Under the pieces are notes generated by a model. The model searched no databases, was not told the DNA's origin, and saw nothing but the letters and a program-made list of their open reading frames with translations. Shown here piece after piece: positions 35,356 to 44,842 of a stretch of DNA of 64,000 bases. Numbering within the stretch: position 1 is the stretch's first letter; each line of letters opens with the position of its first letter. A program made the position numbers and the translations under genes. Source of the DNA: Gammaproteobacteria bacterium. Lineage in GTDB: Bacteria > Pseudomonadota > Gammaproteobacteria > JASBUN01. The stretch is taken from contig JASBUN010000058.1 in the NCBI GenBank assembly GCA_030147845.1, positions 307,585-371,584 of the forward strand, given 5' to 3'.

Positions 35356-38300
35356 TTACGCCGAATCATCATGTGTAGCTTCTCTGGCCGCATGCTTCTC
35401 TGCAGTTGTCAGATGCACGTCGTTGACGCGCTCGCCGGTGAATTTGCCGTTGTTCCAGAACCAGGGAAACTGCGCCTGCTCGCGCATCGGTTCCTTGCCG
35501 CGATCTTTCTTCCAATGGATGTTCGGCGTGGCGCGCAGAATACCCGCACCCTTCTTGCCACCAGAGATATCCTGGGCCATGAAGGGGCGGATGTTGAGAC
35601 GCACGCCGTCGTTGATGTCCGGCTCCCAACCGATCGGCTGTTCTTCGATGGGTTTCCAGCGGACAAAGAGGTCGAAGGGCGGCTCGCCTTCGATGATGGC
35701 GCCCAGTCGCTTTTGCAATTCCGACGCCGCAGCCAATCGATCCTCAGCGCCGCCCTCACCGCGTTTCACGCCGTCTTGCTGGCGGGAAATCCAGTCACCG
35801 AGATAGCTATAGGTTAGGGATTCCAGTAACCGCCGGCCCTTACCGTTGCCCTCAGTCAGCTTGCGGTAGTTGATCAGCGCTTGGAAACCGTCGCCCTTGC
35901 GACCGTCCCAGACATGCCAGATGAAGGGACGGTGATGGAACAACTTGCAGTGCGCCTCGAAGAATTGAGTGCGTAGCCAGTCGTCGAGGCTGTTACTGGC
36001 GGCCTCTGCGAGCAGGTTCGAGAGCGTGTCGTTGCTCCATTCGTCGCCCCAGGCGGCCTCCAGCAGATGCAAGAGTCGCTCGTGCGCGGGTCGCTCGCCA
36101 CGCACCGACGGCAGGCAGGCGATCCCGTCAGCATCAATGTGTTTTTCTAGACCATCCGGACCTAGCGCCGGGCAATCGGGAAAACTGGAACCGGTCTGAC
36201 GTGGCCACTGGTAACCGAGCAACCGCGCTACGGCCACATGCAACGGCTGGTCTGCACCTTTCGGCTGCCCGTTGAACAGCCATTGCGTCGGGTCGCTGGA
36301 AAACGGCTTCGGCAATCCGTGCGGATATTTCTCCGCCGCCACCTTCTGCCAGTGCGCAAGGTCGAAGGGGACTTTGATGAAGTATCCACATCCCATAATT
36401 AGCTTCTGATTGATCTTACGGACTTCGGCTGTGTAGTTCTCTTGGCTCAAGAATGAATAGAGTGCGTTGAGATCACCTTCGCGCTTCGGAATGATGGGCA
36501 CACTTCCATCGTTAAACACCTCGCCGGTAAAGAGAGTTGCACGTGCCGTCTTTCCCTGAGACAAGAGCACGCCTTTCTTCCCAAGGACGCTAGTCGGCGG
36601 GAAATTGTGTGCTCCACTATCGTTATGCAAAGCTCCACTGGCTTGCTCCCAACGCACTAGGCTGTCTCGTCCGCAGTAGTGTGTGGTGATCGATGGGCTG
36701 GAGATGAAGTATTCCCAGGCGGGGCTACCACCAGGAATCTCCCAAAAGCGAACGACAAAGCGCGAGGTGTCTCCTGTGACGAGACCTTGCCATGAAGTCG
36801 CATATTCGCTGAGACGAGGTAAGTTCTGGCCGAGCGAGAGGACGATCACATGGTCTGGATTAGCAACCTGCTCAACCTGAGCGATCTGCAGGAAGTCTCC
36901 AGAAGAGAGCGCAGAGCTCTTCCTTTGAATGTCTGCGGCAGCATTCGCATCTATCGCGAGGAAATGGGTTACGTTAGACGGCCTTGTTGTGGTGAGCACG
37001 GACAGCACGACATTGACAACTTCCCCGGTAATGGTTTCGAACGCTCGAGTGCCAAGCGCCGCAATGCAATTCAATGCAGACTGTTGGAGGATATTGAGCC
37101 GAAAGCCCTTATAGTTGCGCAAAAACATCCATGTTTGAGGACTTACGAATGCTATCGAGCACGCGTTGCTCGCCATGTCGCGCATTCGATAAATCATCGC
37201 TGTTGCCAGATCTGCCATTGCCTCCCCGTAATACCTATCAAGATGCCCTGCAAGCACCGAATCTTGTCTGCTGCCCCCAAGAAACGGCACGTTGGTGGCA
37301 ACGAGCGTGAACTGGCCGGCGAGAATTTCCGCCGCCCTGGCCAGTCCGTGCGCGGTCACGGCCATTTCATGCGCGGTGTCGTCCTTGGTCTCCTGCGCCA
37401 GCGCCTTTTCCAGCAGCGGCTGGAGTTCGTGGAACCCAGCCTCCAGCAAATCGCCCTCGCCGGCGCGCGGGTTGATGAGGCTACCCAGCACCGCCGCCTT
37501 TTCGAACAGCCGGTAAAGCCGTTCCATACCACGCTGGAGTTTCTCATCGTCGCCAGCAATCTTCAGCCAGTCGGCTTCGCGGGTGTTCGGCGCGAGGCCG
37601 GAGCAGGCCAGGTTCATCGCCGGCAGCAGACGATGGCCCACTCGCCGCCACGCAGCCAGCGCCAGATTAAACGCGCCGATCTGCGTGCAGCGCGGGTCAA
37701 GCTCCAGACCAAACAGGTTGTCGTTGATGACAGCCGCCACCGCTGCCGCTTCGTCCAGTTTTTCCTCGGCCATGCGCAGGGCCACCAGCCGCTCGAACAT
37801 CGCTACCACGAAATGCCCGCTGCCCATGCACGGGTCAAGGCAGGTGAGTTCCTTCGCCATCTTTGGCCAGCCGTCGAACGTGCTGGCGGCCGGCGTCCAC
37901 GTTTCGTCCTTGCCTTTGATGAAGCGGAGATAGATCCACGGACATCCCGGCAGCGCGACGGCCTTGCGGAGTTCGTCTTCGCTCGTGGCGTTTTCGGCCA
38001 GCTTGGGATTTGCGGCGAGGACTTGGCCAGCGCGCCATGCGCCGAGCGTATTGTCCAACAGGAAGTCCACCATGTAATCCTCGGTGAACAGTTGTGTGAC
38101 GGACGGCAGTTCATCCGCGCCGATCTTGTTGGCGGCGGCGTTTACCTCGCCCTTCTTTTTCGCCTGCCAGAACTGATAGACCCAGCCGAGCGAGTCCGTC
38201 GCCGTGAACACCTCGGCCGGCAGGCGTTCGACCAGTTCTTCCAATTTCAATCGGTGTTCCCGCGCGAACTGGATCTCGAACACAGGATGATCTGGCCGAA

Positions 38301-38730
38301 ACACCTGGGGTAGCATGTGATGGGCAAAGCGTGCGGCGAGTGCCCATTTGTCGGCACCCTCCTCCTTCGCCAGCTCCTCGCATTCCTCCAGCGAAATGGC
38401 TACACCCATTTCTGGCTCGATGAGTAAATCGTTCTCGGCGAGAAAGCGGGCAAAGAGCATGCCGTGCCAATGCTCATAAGCGCACTCGTGCACCAGGTGA
38501 TCGATTCCGTGGCCGCCCGAGCGCGCATCGGGGCGATCGCCAAGCTGGCGGGCGTGCGCGCGCAATCGCCGACGCAGGGTACGCTGCTCCGAGCTCATGT
38601 GCCCGTAGGGCTCGTGATGGTGCACGGCAAGTGTCTCCAGCGCCGCACGAGCACCGGCTTCGGCAACATCACGGGCTTGAACGACGGTTCGCTCGAGTTG
38701 CTTTCTTAAGTTGGGGGACAGTGCCTGCAT
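35356..38730 (-). CDS. pglX: BREX adenine methyltransferase PglX
   Basis: N6-adenine DNA methyltransferase that marks host DNA and specifies the BREX recognition site. 1124 aa. SAM-binding motif I is LDPCMGSGHFVVAMFERLVA (about residue 315). Motif IV, usually NPPY, is read here as LVATNVPFLGG (about residue 495), a variant. The C-terminal third (SLVRWEQASGALHNDSG onward) is the likely target-recognition part. 9 bp downstream of brxC. No frameshift or phase-variable repeat seen. Confidence 0.93.
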   Translation of the reverse strand: MQALSPNLRKQLERTVVQARDVAEAGARAALETLAVHHHEPYGHMSSEQRTLRRRLRAHARQLGDRPDARSGGHGIDHLVHECAYEHWHGMLFARFLAENDLLIEPEMGVAISLEECEELAKEEGADKWALAARFAHHMLPQVFRPDHPVFEIQFAREHRLKLEELVERLPAEVFTATDSLGWVYQFWQAKKKGEVNAAANKIGADELPSVTQLFTEDYMVDFLLDNTLGAWRAGQVLAANPKLAENATSEDELRKAVALPGCPWIYLRFIKGKDETWTPAASTFDGWPKMAKELTCLDPCMGSGHFVVAMFERLVALRMAEEKLDEAAAVAAVINDNLFGLELDPRCTQIGAFNLALAAWRRVGHRLLPAMNLACSGLAPNTREADWLKIAGDDEKLQRGMERLYRLFEKAAVLGSLINPRAGEGDLLEAGFHELQPLLEKALAQETKDDTAHEMAVTAHGLARAAEILAGQFTLVATNVPFLGGSRQDSVLAGHLDRYYGEAMADLATAMIYRMRDMASNACSIAFVSPQTWMFLRNYKGFRLNILQQSALNCIAALGTRAFETITGEVVNVVLSVLTTTRPSNVTHFLAIDANAAADIQRKSSALSSGDFLQIAQVEQVANPDHVIVLSLGQNLPRLSEYATSWQGLVTGDTSRFVVRFWEIPGGSPAWEYFISSPSITTHYCGRDSLVRWEQASGALHNDSGAHNFPPTSVLGKKGVLLSQGKTARATLFTGEVFNDGSVPIIPKREGDLNALYSFLSQENYTAEVRKINQKLIMGCGYFIKVPFDLAHWQKVAAEKYPHGLPKPFSSDPTQWLFNGQPKGADQPLHVAVARLLGYQWPRQTGSSFPDCPALGPDGLEKHIDADGIACLPSVRGERPAHERLLHLLEAAWGDEWSNDTLSNLLAEAASNSLDDWLRTQFFEAHCKLFHHRPFIWHVWDGRKGDGFQALINYRKLTEGNGKGRRLLESLTYSYLGDWISRQQDGVKRGEGGAEDRLAAASELQKRLGAIIEGEPPFDLFVRWKPIEEQPIGWEPDINDGVRLNIRPFMAQDISGGKKGAGILRATPNIHWKKDRGKEPMREQAQFPWFWNNGKFTGERVNDVHLTTAEKHAAREATHDDSA

Positions 38731-38739
38731 GATTGATCT

Positions 38740-41700
38740 CTACGACACCACGATGGGGCCTTGCTTGAGCTGTTCGAGCAGCTCCTGCTCAGTCTTTTCA
38801 ACCCAGACCTTCACCTCGTCGGGCGTGCGGAGCGTGGCGCTACTTATTTTTACGTGGTGTGTCTTTGGCTCCACGAGCTTGTCGGCCTGGATGCGCGCGT
38901 CTGCGAAGAGCTGCGGGAGTGCAGCTGTGCGCGTCCTCCAGGCATCAAGAGAAATACGCTCCAGAGAATCGAGTACTTCTTGCTCGGAGCCGGTTGTGCC
39001 CTTAGTGACCTTGACGATATGCCATTGACCGAGGATGCGATCCTGTTCCTCTTGACCGATCTTCTGCCAGCTCTCGGCGCTTGAGAGGCGCTGCCACTCT
39101 TCGTCATAGATTTCGGCAAAGTGCTTCTCCGCTTCTGAAAGAGCGGCCCGGAGTGCATCCGCCAGCGCCTTGGTAAGATCGGGTACCGGGTCCGTCGTGT
39201 CGAGTAGGCTACGGTTCGCCACAATCGCATCGATTTGTGGCTTCACCTCCTTGGCAGCATCCAGACCATCGGCATGCTTGGACAACACCAGCAAACGCTT
39301 ATAGGCTGGCAAGCGCTTCTCTGCCATGTCGCGCGCCTTGCTCCACGCTTCGATGTTCTTGATGAGCTCGTCGTGGCGGTTGAGAATGCCAAGCAGTTGT
39401 TCGTTACCAGCAAGCGACTGCAAATCCAACAAGTGACTGGTAACCGGTCGTTCGGGCAGCGGGGCTTCGCCGCCGGCAGCGTTGGCTAACTCGGCAAGCT
39501 TTGTGAGGAACTGGCCGGCGGCCGCGGCCTCCTCGTTCGGCTTGCAGGCAATCCCGGCCGTCTGAAACAGCTTGCGCACCTTGAGGCGCTGTCGGGTATC
39601 AATGGTCGCACTCTCAACGCGGAAGTCTGTAATCGACACCTTTGCCTGATCCAGCTGACCCGGCTTGAGTGGTGCTCCGTTGGCGGTCGCGCGCAGATGC
39701 CCGGTTCCGAACAGGCTAATGAGCGCAGCATCAATTGCGTCTCGCGACCAACCATAGGGCGGGTCCGAAAAATGGGCGCGCACATCCTTACCCTTCTTCC
39801 CGGAACCGACAAATGAAAGCACGGCCGAGCAAACCGGGTGATCTTCGGTCTTGCCACTGTAGTCCATCACTTCAAGGGGATGTTCGGCGCCGTTTCGGGC
39901 ATGCTCGATCACTTTTGGCCAACGGTGGTCGTCTGCGTCCTTGAACTCGTAGAACAAGCGGTCCAACGATGCGTCGGCGGCTTCCCTCACTTTATCCAGC
40001 AGGGTCGCCTCCAACCGCTCGGCACCGCCACCCTGGAATACCTTTGCCCCATCGATGACTTCGGCTACCAGTGTTCGCAGGCCATTTGTCGCTTCGGTAA
40101 GACGTGTTTCCATGCCTTGGCGGGCCTCAATACCTTCGGGTGTCGAAGGCACGCCTTTGTATTCCAGCGTATCCTTGGCCCCGCTCTGGGAGGCGATGAC
40201 ACGCGCCAGCGCTTCGGCACGGGACTTCGGCACAAATATATGGATGACAGGGCTATCCGGCCCTGCCGCACGCGCATCGGAGATCACATTCTTCTCATCG
40301 GCGCCCCAGCCATCGCGTATCCACACCGGAATTTCGTGGCCCATGGATTGTGGCGGCTCGGCGCCAAAGTGCAGCGCGAGCTTCCTGGGCTCCTTACACT
40401 TGCCATGCATGAGCTTCACGGACCCAACCGCACCCTGTATGGCTGCGCCAAGGAGCTGGGCGCGTTTGCTGCTCATGCGGGTGGGATCGTTGACGAGCTT
40501 GGTTTGCCGATTGCGGAACTCGGCTTCCCACTCGCTGCTCTCCCGCGTCTGCAGGCTATATTCGTCGTCCAGCTTCATCAACGTGCCGGCGGCGACCAGT
40601 TCGTCCAAAAGCTTCGGAAGCTGACCACGCAATGCGGCACCATCCTTGGCCAAGTCCTCCACCAGCAAATCCGCCAGGGTTTCCGCCGTGGCGCGAACCC
40701 CGATGTCGACCCCTGCTTCTCGAGGAAGTTTTCGGATCAAGAACACCAGGGAACACAGCCGGGATTTGAGGCGCCCATCGGAAGTGCCATCGTCCTGCTC
40801 GAGAATGGTCTCATTGACCTCACGGAGCAGTACGCCGGATTGAAGCAGGTTGGCGGAGATCTCCTCAAACAGGAAATCCGCTGGCACCACTGTACCAACC
40901 GGTTCCTCAGCAGTGCGGCGTATAGCGTCGTAGACGATCCGCAGCTGCGTGCGGAGCTGACCCGCCGTGCCCGCGCGATCAACCGCGCGCAGTGTGTGCT
41001 CCCAGAAGCGTCGACGGACAGGTAGTAACGGGTAGTCTTCGACCAGGATGGACTTGTCTTCACTACGGGGGCCAATCTTGGTGCCAACCAAGTGACGGTC
41101 GAGTTCACCGGTGTTGGCATCCAGTGTGGATTTGACGTCGTTGACGCGGTCCGCGCGCTTCGCCAGCACAACCCGACGAGTGACGGTTTCGACGTCATTG
41201 TCCGAAAGTTCTACGTTGACCGTGAAGCGGCCCTGCAGGCGTTGCAGCGCCGGCGTGCCGGACAGGGCCGTCTGGCCAGTACCCATAAAGAGCAAACGGT
41301 CTCCGAATCGTTTGCTGCAGGCCTCTACCACTTCCTGCACGACGTAGGACCGGCTGGTGTCGTCGCCGATGTACTGTTGTACTTCGTCGAGAATGATAAC
41401 CGTACAAGGCATCTCGCCGCTGAACGCCAAGGTATCCTGCAAGGCGCTTGTGAACTCGTCCGTGGTGATGTCCTTAGGCTTCGGGAACTGGGCACGTATT
41501 GCGGCCTTAGCTTCCTTCTCGTTGGCGGCGAAGTTCGTGTCGGATGCGAGCAACGCTTTGGCGATAAGAGGGCTGACGTACAGGTCATTCAACTCTCGGC
41601 GAAAATCTCGCCCTTGCGCCTCAACCGCAGCGCAGACCGGGTCGTAGATATCGTTCTTTTTCAGCCAGAGGCAGAAACGTGCTTGAGGGAAACTCTCCGG

Positions 41701-42183
41701 AAGTTCCATGGACTTGAACACGATCCCAAGCAGCGCGAGTCGAACGCTGTCACCGGCACCGGCGCCGAGTGTACCTGCCGCAGCGTGAAGCCCATGTCCG
41801 CGTTTACCCAAGGTCGAAATTTCTTTCAGCAAGTCCTGCACATCGCTCGGTAGCCGCGCCAAACCGCGAGCGCTGGCACCATCTTCTGGGAACGTGTAGT
41901 CCGTCCACAGGAAGCGCAGCATCTTTGCCAGGTGAGACTTACCGCTTCCAAAGAACCCGCTGACCCATGCGGCTGGCTGTTCGGGCTGTCCCTGATTACT
42001 GACGTAAGAATCAAGTATGCGCACGAGGCCGCGCTGATACTCACCTTCACAGACGAAGTGCTCGAGCTCGAAACGCAGGGTGCGACGTTCATCATCGGTC
42101 AGGGCATCGGTCATAGTCGCGACGCCATTGTTCAGCAAGGTGATCTTGCTGGGGTCTCTCTGGTAGATCTCCCTGTTTTTCAT
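38740..42183 (-). CDS. brxC: BREX ATPase BrxC
   Basis: Large P-loop ATPase of the BREX complex (PglY-like). 1147 aa from the ATG at 42183. Walker A SGFFGSGKSHLAKML near residue 80 and Walker B TVIILDEVQQYIGDD are clear. A long coiled-coil or helical C-terminus follows (residues 900-1147). The ATG overlaps the brxB stop (ATGA); a start 19 codons upstream would run into brxB and is rejected. Confidence 0.94.
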   Translation of the reverse strand: MKNREIYQRDPSKITLLNNGVATMTDALTDDERRTLRFELEHFVCEGEYQRGLVRILDSYVSNQGQPEQPAAWVSGFFGSGKSHLAKMLRFLWTDYTFPEDGASARGLARLPSDVQDLLKEISTLGKRGHGLHAAAGTLGAGAGDSVRLALLGIVFKSMELPESFPQARFCLWLKKNDIYDPVCAAVEAQGRDFRRELNDLYVSPLIAKALLASDTNFAANEKEAKAAIRAQFPKPKDITTDEFTSALQDTLAFSGEMPCTVIILDEVQQYIGDDTSRSYVVQEVVEACSKRFGDRLLFMGTGQTALSGTPALQRLQGRFTVNVELSDNDVETVTRRVVLAKRADRVNDVKSTLDANTGELDRHLVGTKIGPRSEDKSILVEDYPLLPVRRRFWEHTLRAVDRAGTAGQLRTQLRIVYDAIRRTAEEPVGTVVPADFLFEEISANLLQSGVLLREVNETILEQDDGTSDGRLKSRLCSLVFLIRKLPREAGVDIGVRATAETLADLLVEDLAKDGAALRGQLPKLLDELVAAGTLMKLDDEYSLQTRESSEWEAEFRNRQTKLVNDPTRMSSKRAQLLGAAIQGAVGSVKLMHGKCKEPRKLALHFGAEPPQSMGHEIPVWIRDGWGADEKNVISDARAAGPDSPVIHIFVPKSRAEALARVIASQSGAKDTLEYKGVPSTPEGIEARQGMETRLTEATNGLRTLVAEVIDGAKVFQGGGAERLEATLLDKVREAADASLDRLFYEFKDADDHRWPKVIEHARNGAEHPLEVMDYSGKTEDHPVCSAVLSFVGSGKKGKDVRAHFSDPPYGWSRDAIDAALISLFGTGHLRATANGAPLKPGQLDQAKVSITDFRVESATIDTRQRLKVRKLFQTAGIACKPNEEAAAAGQFLTKLAELANAAGGEAPLPERPVTSHLLDLQSLAGNEQLLGILNRHDELIKNIEAWSKARDMAEKRLPAYKRLLVLSKHADGLDAAKEVKPQIDAIVANRSLLDTTDPVPDLTKALADALRAALSEAEKHFAEIYDEEWQRLSSAESWQKIGQEEQDRILGQWHIVKVTKGTTGSEQEVLDSLERISLDAWRTRTAALPQLFADARIQADKLVEPKTHHVKISSATLRTPDEVKVWVEKTEQELLEQLKQGPIVVS

Positions 42184-42749
42184 AATTCGTACACTCCTCG
42201 ATCTTCTTGTAAGGTGATCGGGACTGCGAGGTAGTTCCACCCATCCCGTGCGTCCAACAACCGATAGTTACTGTTCTCGTACTCCCCTGGGAAGAACACC
42301 GCCACGCGACCTCTAATATCTCGCTCGATCTCCTTCATCAACTCCGACACGCGCATGAATCCGAATAGTGAGGCGATGCCATAGATACCAACTACCGAGT
42401 TGTCATCCGCTTCCGGTGCCGTCAGTACCTCCTGTACCCGCCCGGCAACATGCTGCAGAAAGTCGTCTTCTAGCTTCAACTCGAGATCTTCCGGAGAGTC
42501 GAAGTAGCTATCCCGATATTCCGTATTCGCCATCCACTCCGAGAATGCCCGGGTCAGGTCACACTCGCTCCAACCATGTCCTGCCTCTGCGGTCGCCAGC
42601 GCGAATAGGTCTTTGCGCGCCCGCAGCCGTCGCTCGTCCGCCTTGTCGTAGACTATGAATATGGCGCGCTGCGCGCCCGCCAGATCCTTCTGCCACGGGA
42701 GCGCAATGTAGCTCTTGTAGCGCTCAGCCAGCCTGTCGATGCGTCCCAT
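42180..42749 (-). CDS. brxB: BREX protein BrxB (DUF1788)
   Basis: Small BREX protein of the DUF1788 family, essential in type 1 systems, function unknown. 189 aa: RIDRLAERYKSYIALPWQKD at the N-terminus and VAVFFPGEYENSNYRLLDAR near the C-terminus. Overlaps brxA by 26 bp and brxC by 4 bp. Confidence 0.9.
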   Translation of the reverse strand: MGRIDRLAERYKSYIALPWQKDLAGAQRAIFIVYDKADERRLRARKDLFALATAEAGHGWSECDLTRAFSEWMANTEYRDSYFDSPEDLELKLEDDFLQHVAGRVQEVLTAPEADDNSVVGIYGIASLFGFMRVSELMKEIERDIRGRVAVFFPGEYENSNYRLLDARDGWNYLAVPITLQEDRGVYEL

Positions 42750-43563
42750 GGATCAACTCCCGTTCCTTGTCGGTGAATATTGTTGGAAACGACACGTCAA
42801 TCATCGAACCGGACTGCTTGAGATCGAGCAGCCCGAGCCGCTTGGCATCGACGGCAACGTCTATGAGTTCGTCGGGGTCGGCATCCAACACAGCCGTCCA
42901 GGGTGTCTCGAACAGCAGACGACCGCGCCGGCCAACCGCAAATCCCATGAATAACGCGTATGTAGTTGCGGCCGGCGTTGCCTCAACGCGCTGCCTGATT
43001 TTTCGACTTCTTCCTTCCAGGTGACCGGACTGTGTCCATGATGACGAGGCGTTGCGCATCACCTTATCGAGCGTCGCTTCATTCAGGCGACCCTTGACTG
43101 CGTCGGTGAGTGCATCCTTCATCAATTGCCGCGCGAACTCGTGGCCAAACGGTGTACCGATAACGGCCCGTGCGGTTGCTCGTAGCAGCGGGTCGCGCGC
43201 AAGGGCGAGCACGAGCGCCAGCAGGGGGCGACTAGTTTCGTGCCGACTCCAGAAATCCCTCAGAACCCGGAAAAGAATCACCCGAGCATCGAGACCATAG
43301 AGTTCGGTCAGCCGCTGCAGCGATAGTTTGCGGGTTGCCACCGTCCTCTTGCCGAGACAGTTATCTTCCATGACGGCGCCCGCGTAGTCCTCGCGGGACG
43401 CCTCGCCCGGAACCGCATCCAGAAGACGCGATAACTCATCGAGCATGATCGTGCGACTCGTGTGGGTACCCCGATCGCCCGACCGGAACCCCCAGGCCAT
43501 GGCCTGGCTGCCGGTTAACCCAGCAATCCCTGCCTCGAAGTTCAGATCGGATATCGCACCCAT
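42724..43563 (-). CDS. brxA: BREX protein BrxA (DUF1819)
   Basis: First gene of the BREX operon; BrxA is a small DNA-binding NusB-like protein. 279 aa, longer than the roughly 200 aa usual for the family, with FRVLRDFWSRHETSRPLLAL in the middle and AVGRRGRLLFETPWTAVLDA toward the end. No Shine-Dalgarno is visible before the ATG, and a promoter -10 ends only 8 bases upstream, so it may be translated from a leaderless mRNA. Confidence 0.85.
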   Translation of the reverse strand: MGAISDLNFEAGIAGLTGSQAMAWGFRSGDRGTHTSRTIMLDELSRLLDAVPGEASREDYAGAVMEDNCLGKRTVATRKLSLQRLTELYGLDARVILFRVLRDFWSRHETSRPLLALVLALARDPLLRATARAVIGTPFGHEFARQLMKDALTDAVKGRLNEATLDKVMRNASSSWTQSGHLEGRSRKIRQRVEATPAATTYALFMGFAVGRRGRLLFETPWTAVLDADPDELIDVAVDAKRLGLLDLKQSGSMIDVSFPTIFTDKERELIHGTHRQAG

Positions 43564-43571
43564 GGTGAGGT

Positions 43572-43599
43572 ACTATAGTGAGTCTGAAAAATATGTAAA
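43572..43599 (-). promoter_or_regulatory. Promoter of the BREX operon
   Basis: On the minus strand TTTACA (43599-43594), 16 bp, TATAGT (43577-43572); each box matches sigma-70 consensus at five of six positions. The -10 ends 8 bases before the brxA ATG, so transcription would start at or just before the start codon. The -35 box is the inner edge of the palindrome described next. Confidence 0.72.
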
Positions 43600-43633
43600 T
43601 GCTCGCCGGCTAGTTTGCCGGCGAGCATTTACA
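43594..43633. promoter_or_regulatory. Perfect 17-bp palindrome over the BREX -35 box (operator)
   Basis: Arms TGTAAATGCTCGCCGGC and GCCGGCGAGCATTTACA are perfect inverted repeats separated by TAGTTT. One arm contains the brxA -35 element. This suits a dimeric repressor operator (BrxR-type regulators bind such repeats upstream of brxA), though no brxR gene is seen here. As an RNA hairpin it could also stop readthrough, but there is no U-run. Confidence 0.75.
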
Positions 43634-43928
43634 GTCACAGGTGAGGCGTACAGGAGTTGTAAAACAATGGGTTACGATAGTTTTATTGAAGATCTGCCTT
43701 CCAAATCTGCAACGTGATCACCGCCGGAGCAGGATCAGCCGAGCCGCCGATAGCGGTATTGCGGAAGGTTTAGGGCGTTGGCTGGTATGGCCGTCGCCCG
43801 CTTTAGTCAGCAGCGTCCTGACGCATCTTGCCTTTGAGGCGAATGACCTCGTTAGCGCTTGTGCCGTGGCGGAGTTACTCAGGGCGAACGGCGCTTGGTT
43901 TTAAGAACACTCATGGCTCACACCCTCG
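43634..43928. other. Intergenic stretch upstream of BREX
   Basis: About 300 bp with no intact gene. A short minus-strand phrase (LRHGTSANEVIRLKGKMRQDAAD before a stop near 43809, quoted as a relic) might be the end of another decayed gene downstream of the AbiEii pseudogene. Otherwise nothing seen. Confidence 0.35.
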
Positions 43929-44631
43929 CTACTCTACTGCGCACAGATCGTTCCAGCCGATGCCGCTCAGGCATTTCGAGCGCAGCGTTACATTAGGAAG
44001 ATCGAGAACAGTTTTCACGGTATCGGCGAGCACGCTCTTCTCGGTAGCCGTCAGCGTATTCAGGTGGCCATCACTGAACTAGACCAGCGCCTTCGGGCTC
44101 TCGCTTGGTTGAAAGTTCGGGTCGAAAAGCAAGCGGATGCGAATCCCCGTGACAAGCTCACCCCGGCATCGACCATCGCAGCAACATCGCGATAGTCATT
44201 AGCCTCGGCGCGTTGAAGAACGACCTTGACCTCGGTCGCCATCAGATCGTCAAAAGAGGCTACTTGCAAGACACCATCTTCCGTGAAGTCGGGCTTTCCT
44301 ACTCGCCCGAAAGCAATCGTGCCGAAGAAGGACACCTTGACGAGTTCCCTCTCGGAGTCCCCACCGGGGACAAGCACAACCCAAGTGTGTCCTGGTCTTG
44401 CAGTGTTGTGGACTGAACCACAAAGAGGAAAGCGGTCTCGATAGCTTCCCGATCAAGCGGCTTTTCCGGGAAGAAATCGAAAGCGACCGAATCACGGTGA
44501 CCCAGCCTCAGCGCAATGGCCGTGCCGCCGTACAACGTAAATACCAGATCAGGTACACGGCGAAGCTCTGGCCAAAGGTGCTGCTGCGCAGGCGGCAACA
44601 CGTCTACGCGAGGTTTGAACTTACGGCTCAC
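43929..44631 (-). pseudogene. AbiEii-like nucleotidyltransferase toxin, broken
   Basis: Minus-strand relic of an AbiEii/AbiGii-type nucleotidyltransferase. Starting at GTG 44631, the first frame gives PRVDVLPPAQQHLWPEL and FTLYGGTAIALRLGHRDSVA (the nucleotidyltransferase motif, DFFPEKP following). After about 44365 the reading shifts by one base to VPGGDSERELVKVSFFG, then GVLQVASFDDLMATEVKV and NDYRDVAAMVDAGVSL. A second shift near 44110 leads to LFDPNFQPSESPKALV, a TAG where Tyr is expected, then FSDGHLNTLT and an end near 43929. Two frameshifts plus a nonsense codon make it inactive. Its upstream partner is also damaged. Confidence 0.75.
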
Positions 44632-44842
44632 GCAAATCTCCGCCCTGGCAGGGCAGAAACGTGATCCACGCTGGACAACCCGAGACGGTAGTGCCAATAC
44701 ACCCAAGAACGTTCGTTGAACTGACCTGCCTGCGCGTGCGTTAAGACCTCGCGCAGCACCTCATCACCGACTTGCGTGACGAGCGGCTGAACATCAGTGT
44801 GCCGCCGATGTTCGTTACTCGGGTAATTACCCGCTCAGGCAT
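44628..44842 (-). pseudogene. Damaged partner gene upstream of the AbiEii relic
   Basis: Minus strand, ATG 44842: MPERVITRVTNIGGT, then one frameshift to DVQPLVTQVGDEVLREVLTH and WVYWHYRLGLSSVDHV up to a TGA that overlaps the GTG of the AbiEii relic. The coupling and position suggest the cognate antitoxin-side gene, but no family is recognised. Needs one indel to be read through. Confidence 0.45.

Noticed and set aside
36850-38313. A 487-codon plus-strand frame inside pglX
   Set aside because: Antisense shadow of a clearly identified methyltransferase gene; the composition follows the complementary frame.
39838-41025. A 395-codon plus-strand frame opposite brxC
   Set aside because: Antisense shadow of brxC, whose Walker motifs and length are unambiguous.
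43569-43591. A 12-base match to the core of the T7 RNA polymerase promoter (GACTCACTATAG) upstream of brxA
   Set aside because: Only the 3' half matches and no T7-like polymerase is present; the bases are explained by the TATAGT -10 box of a sigma-70 promoter.
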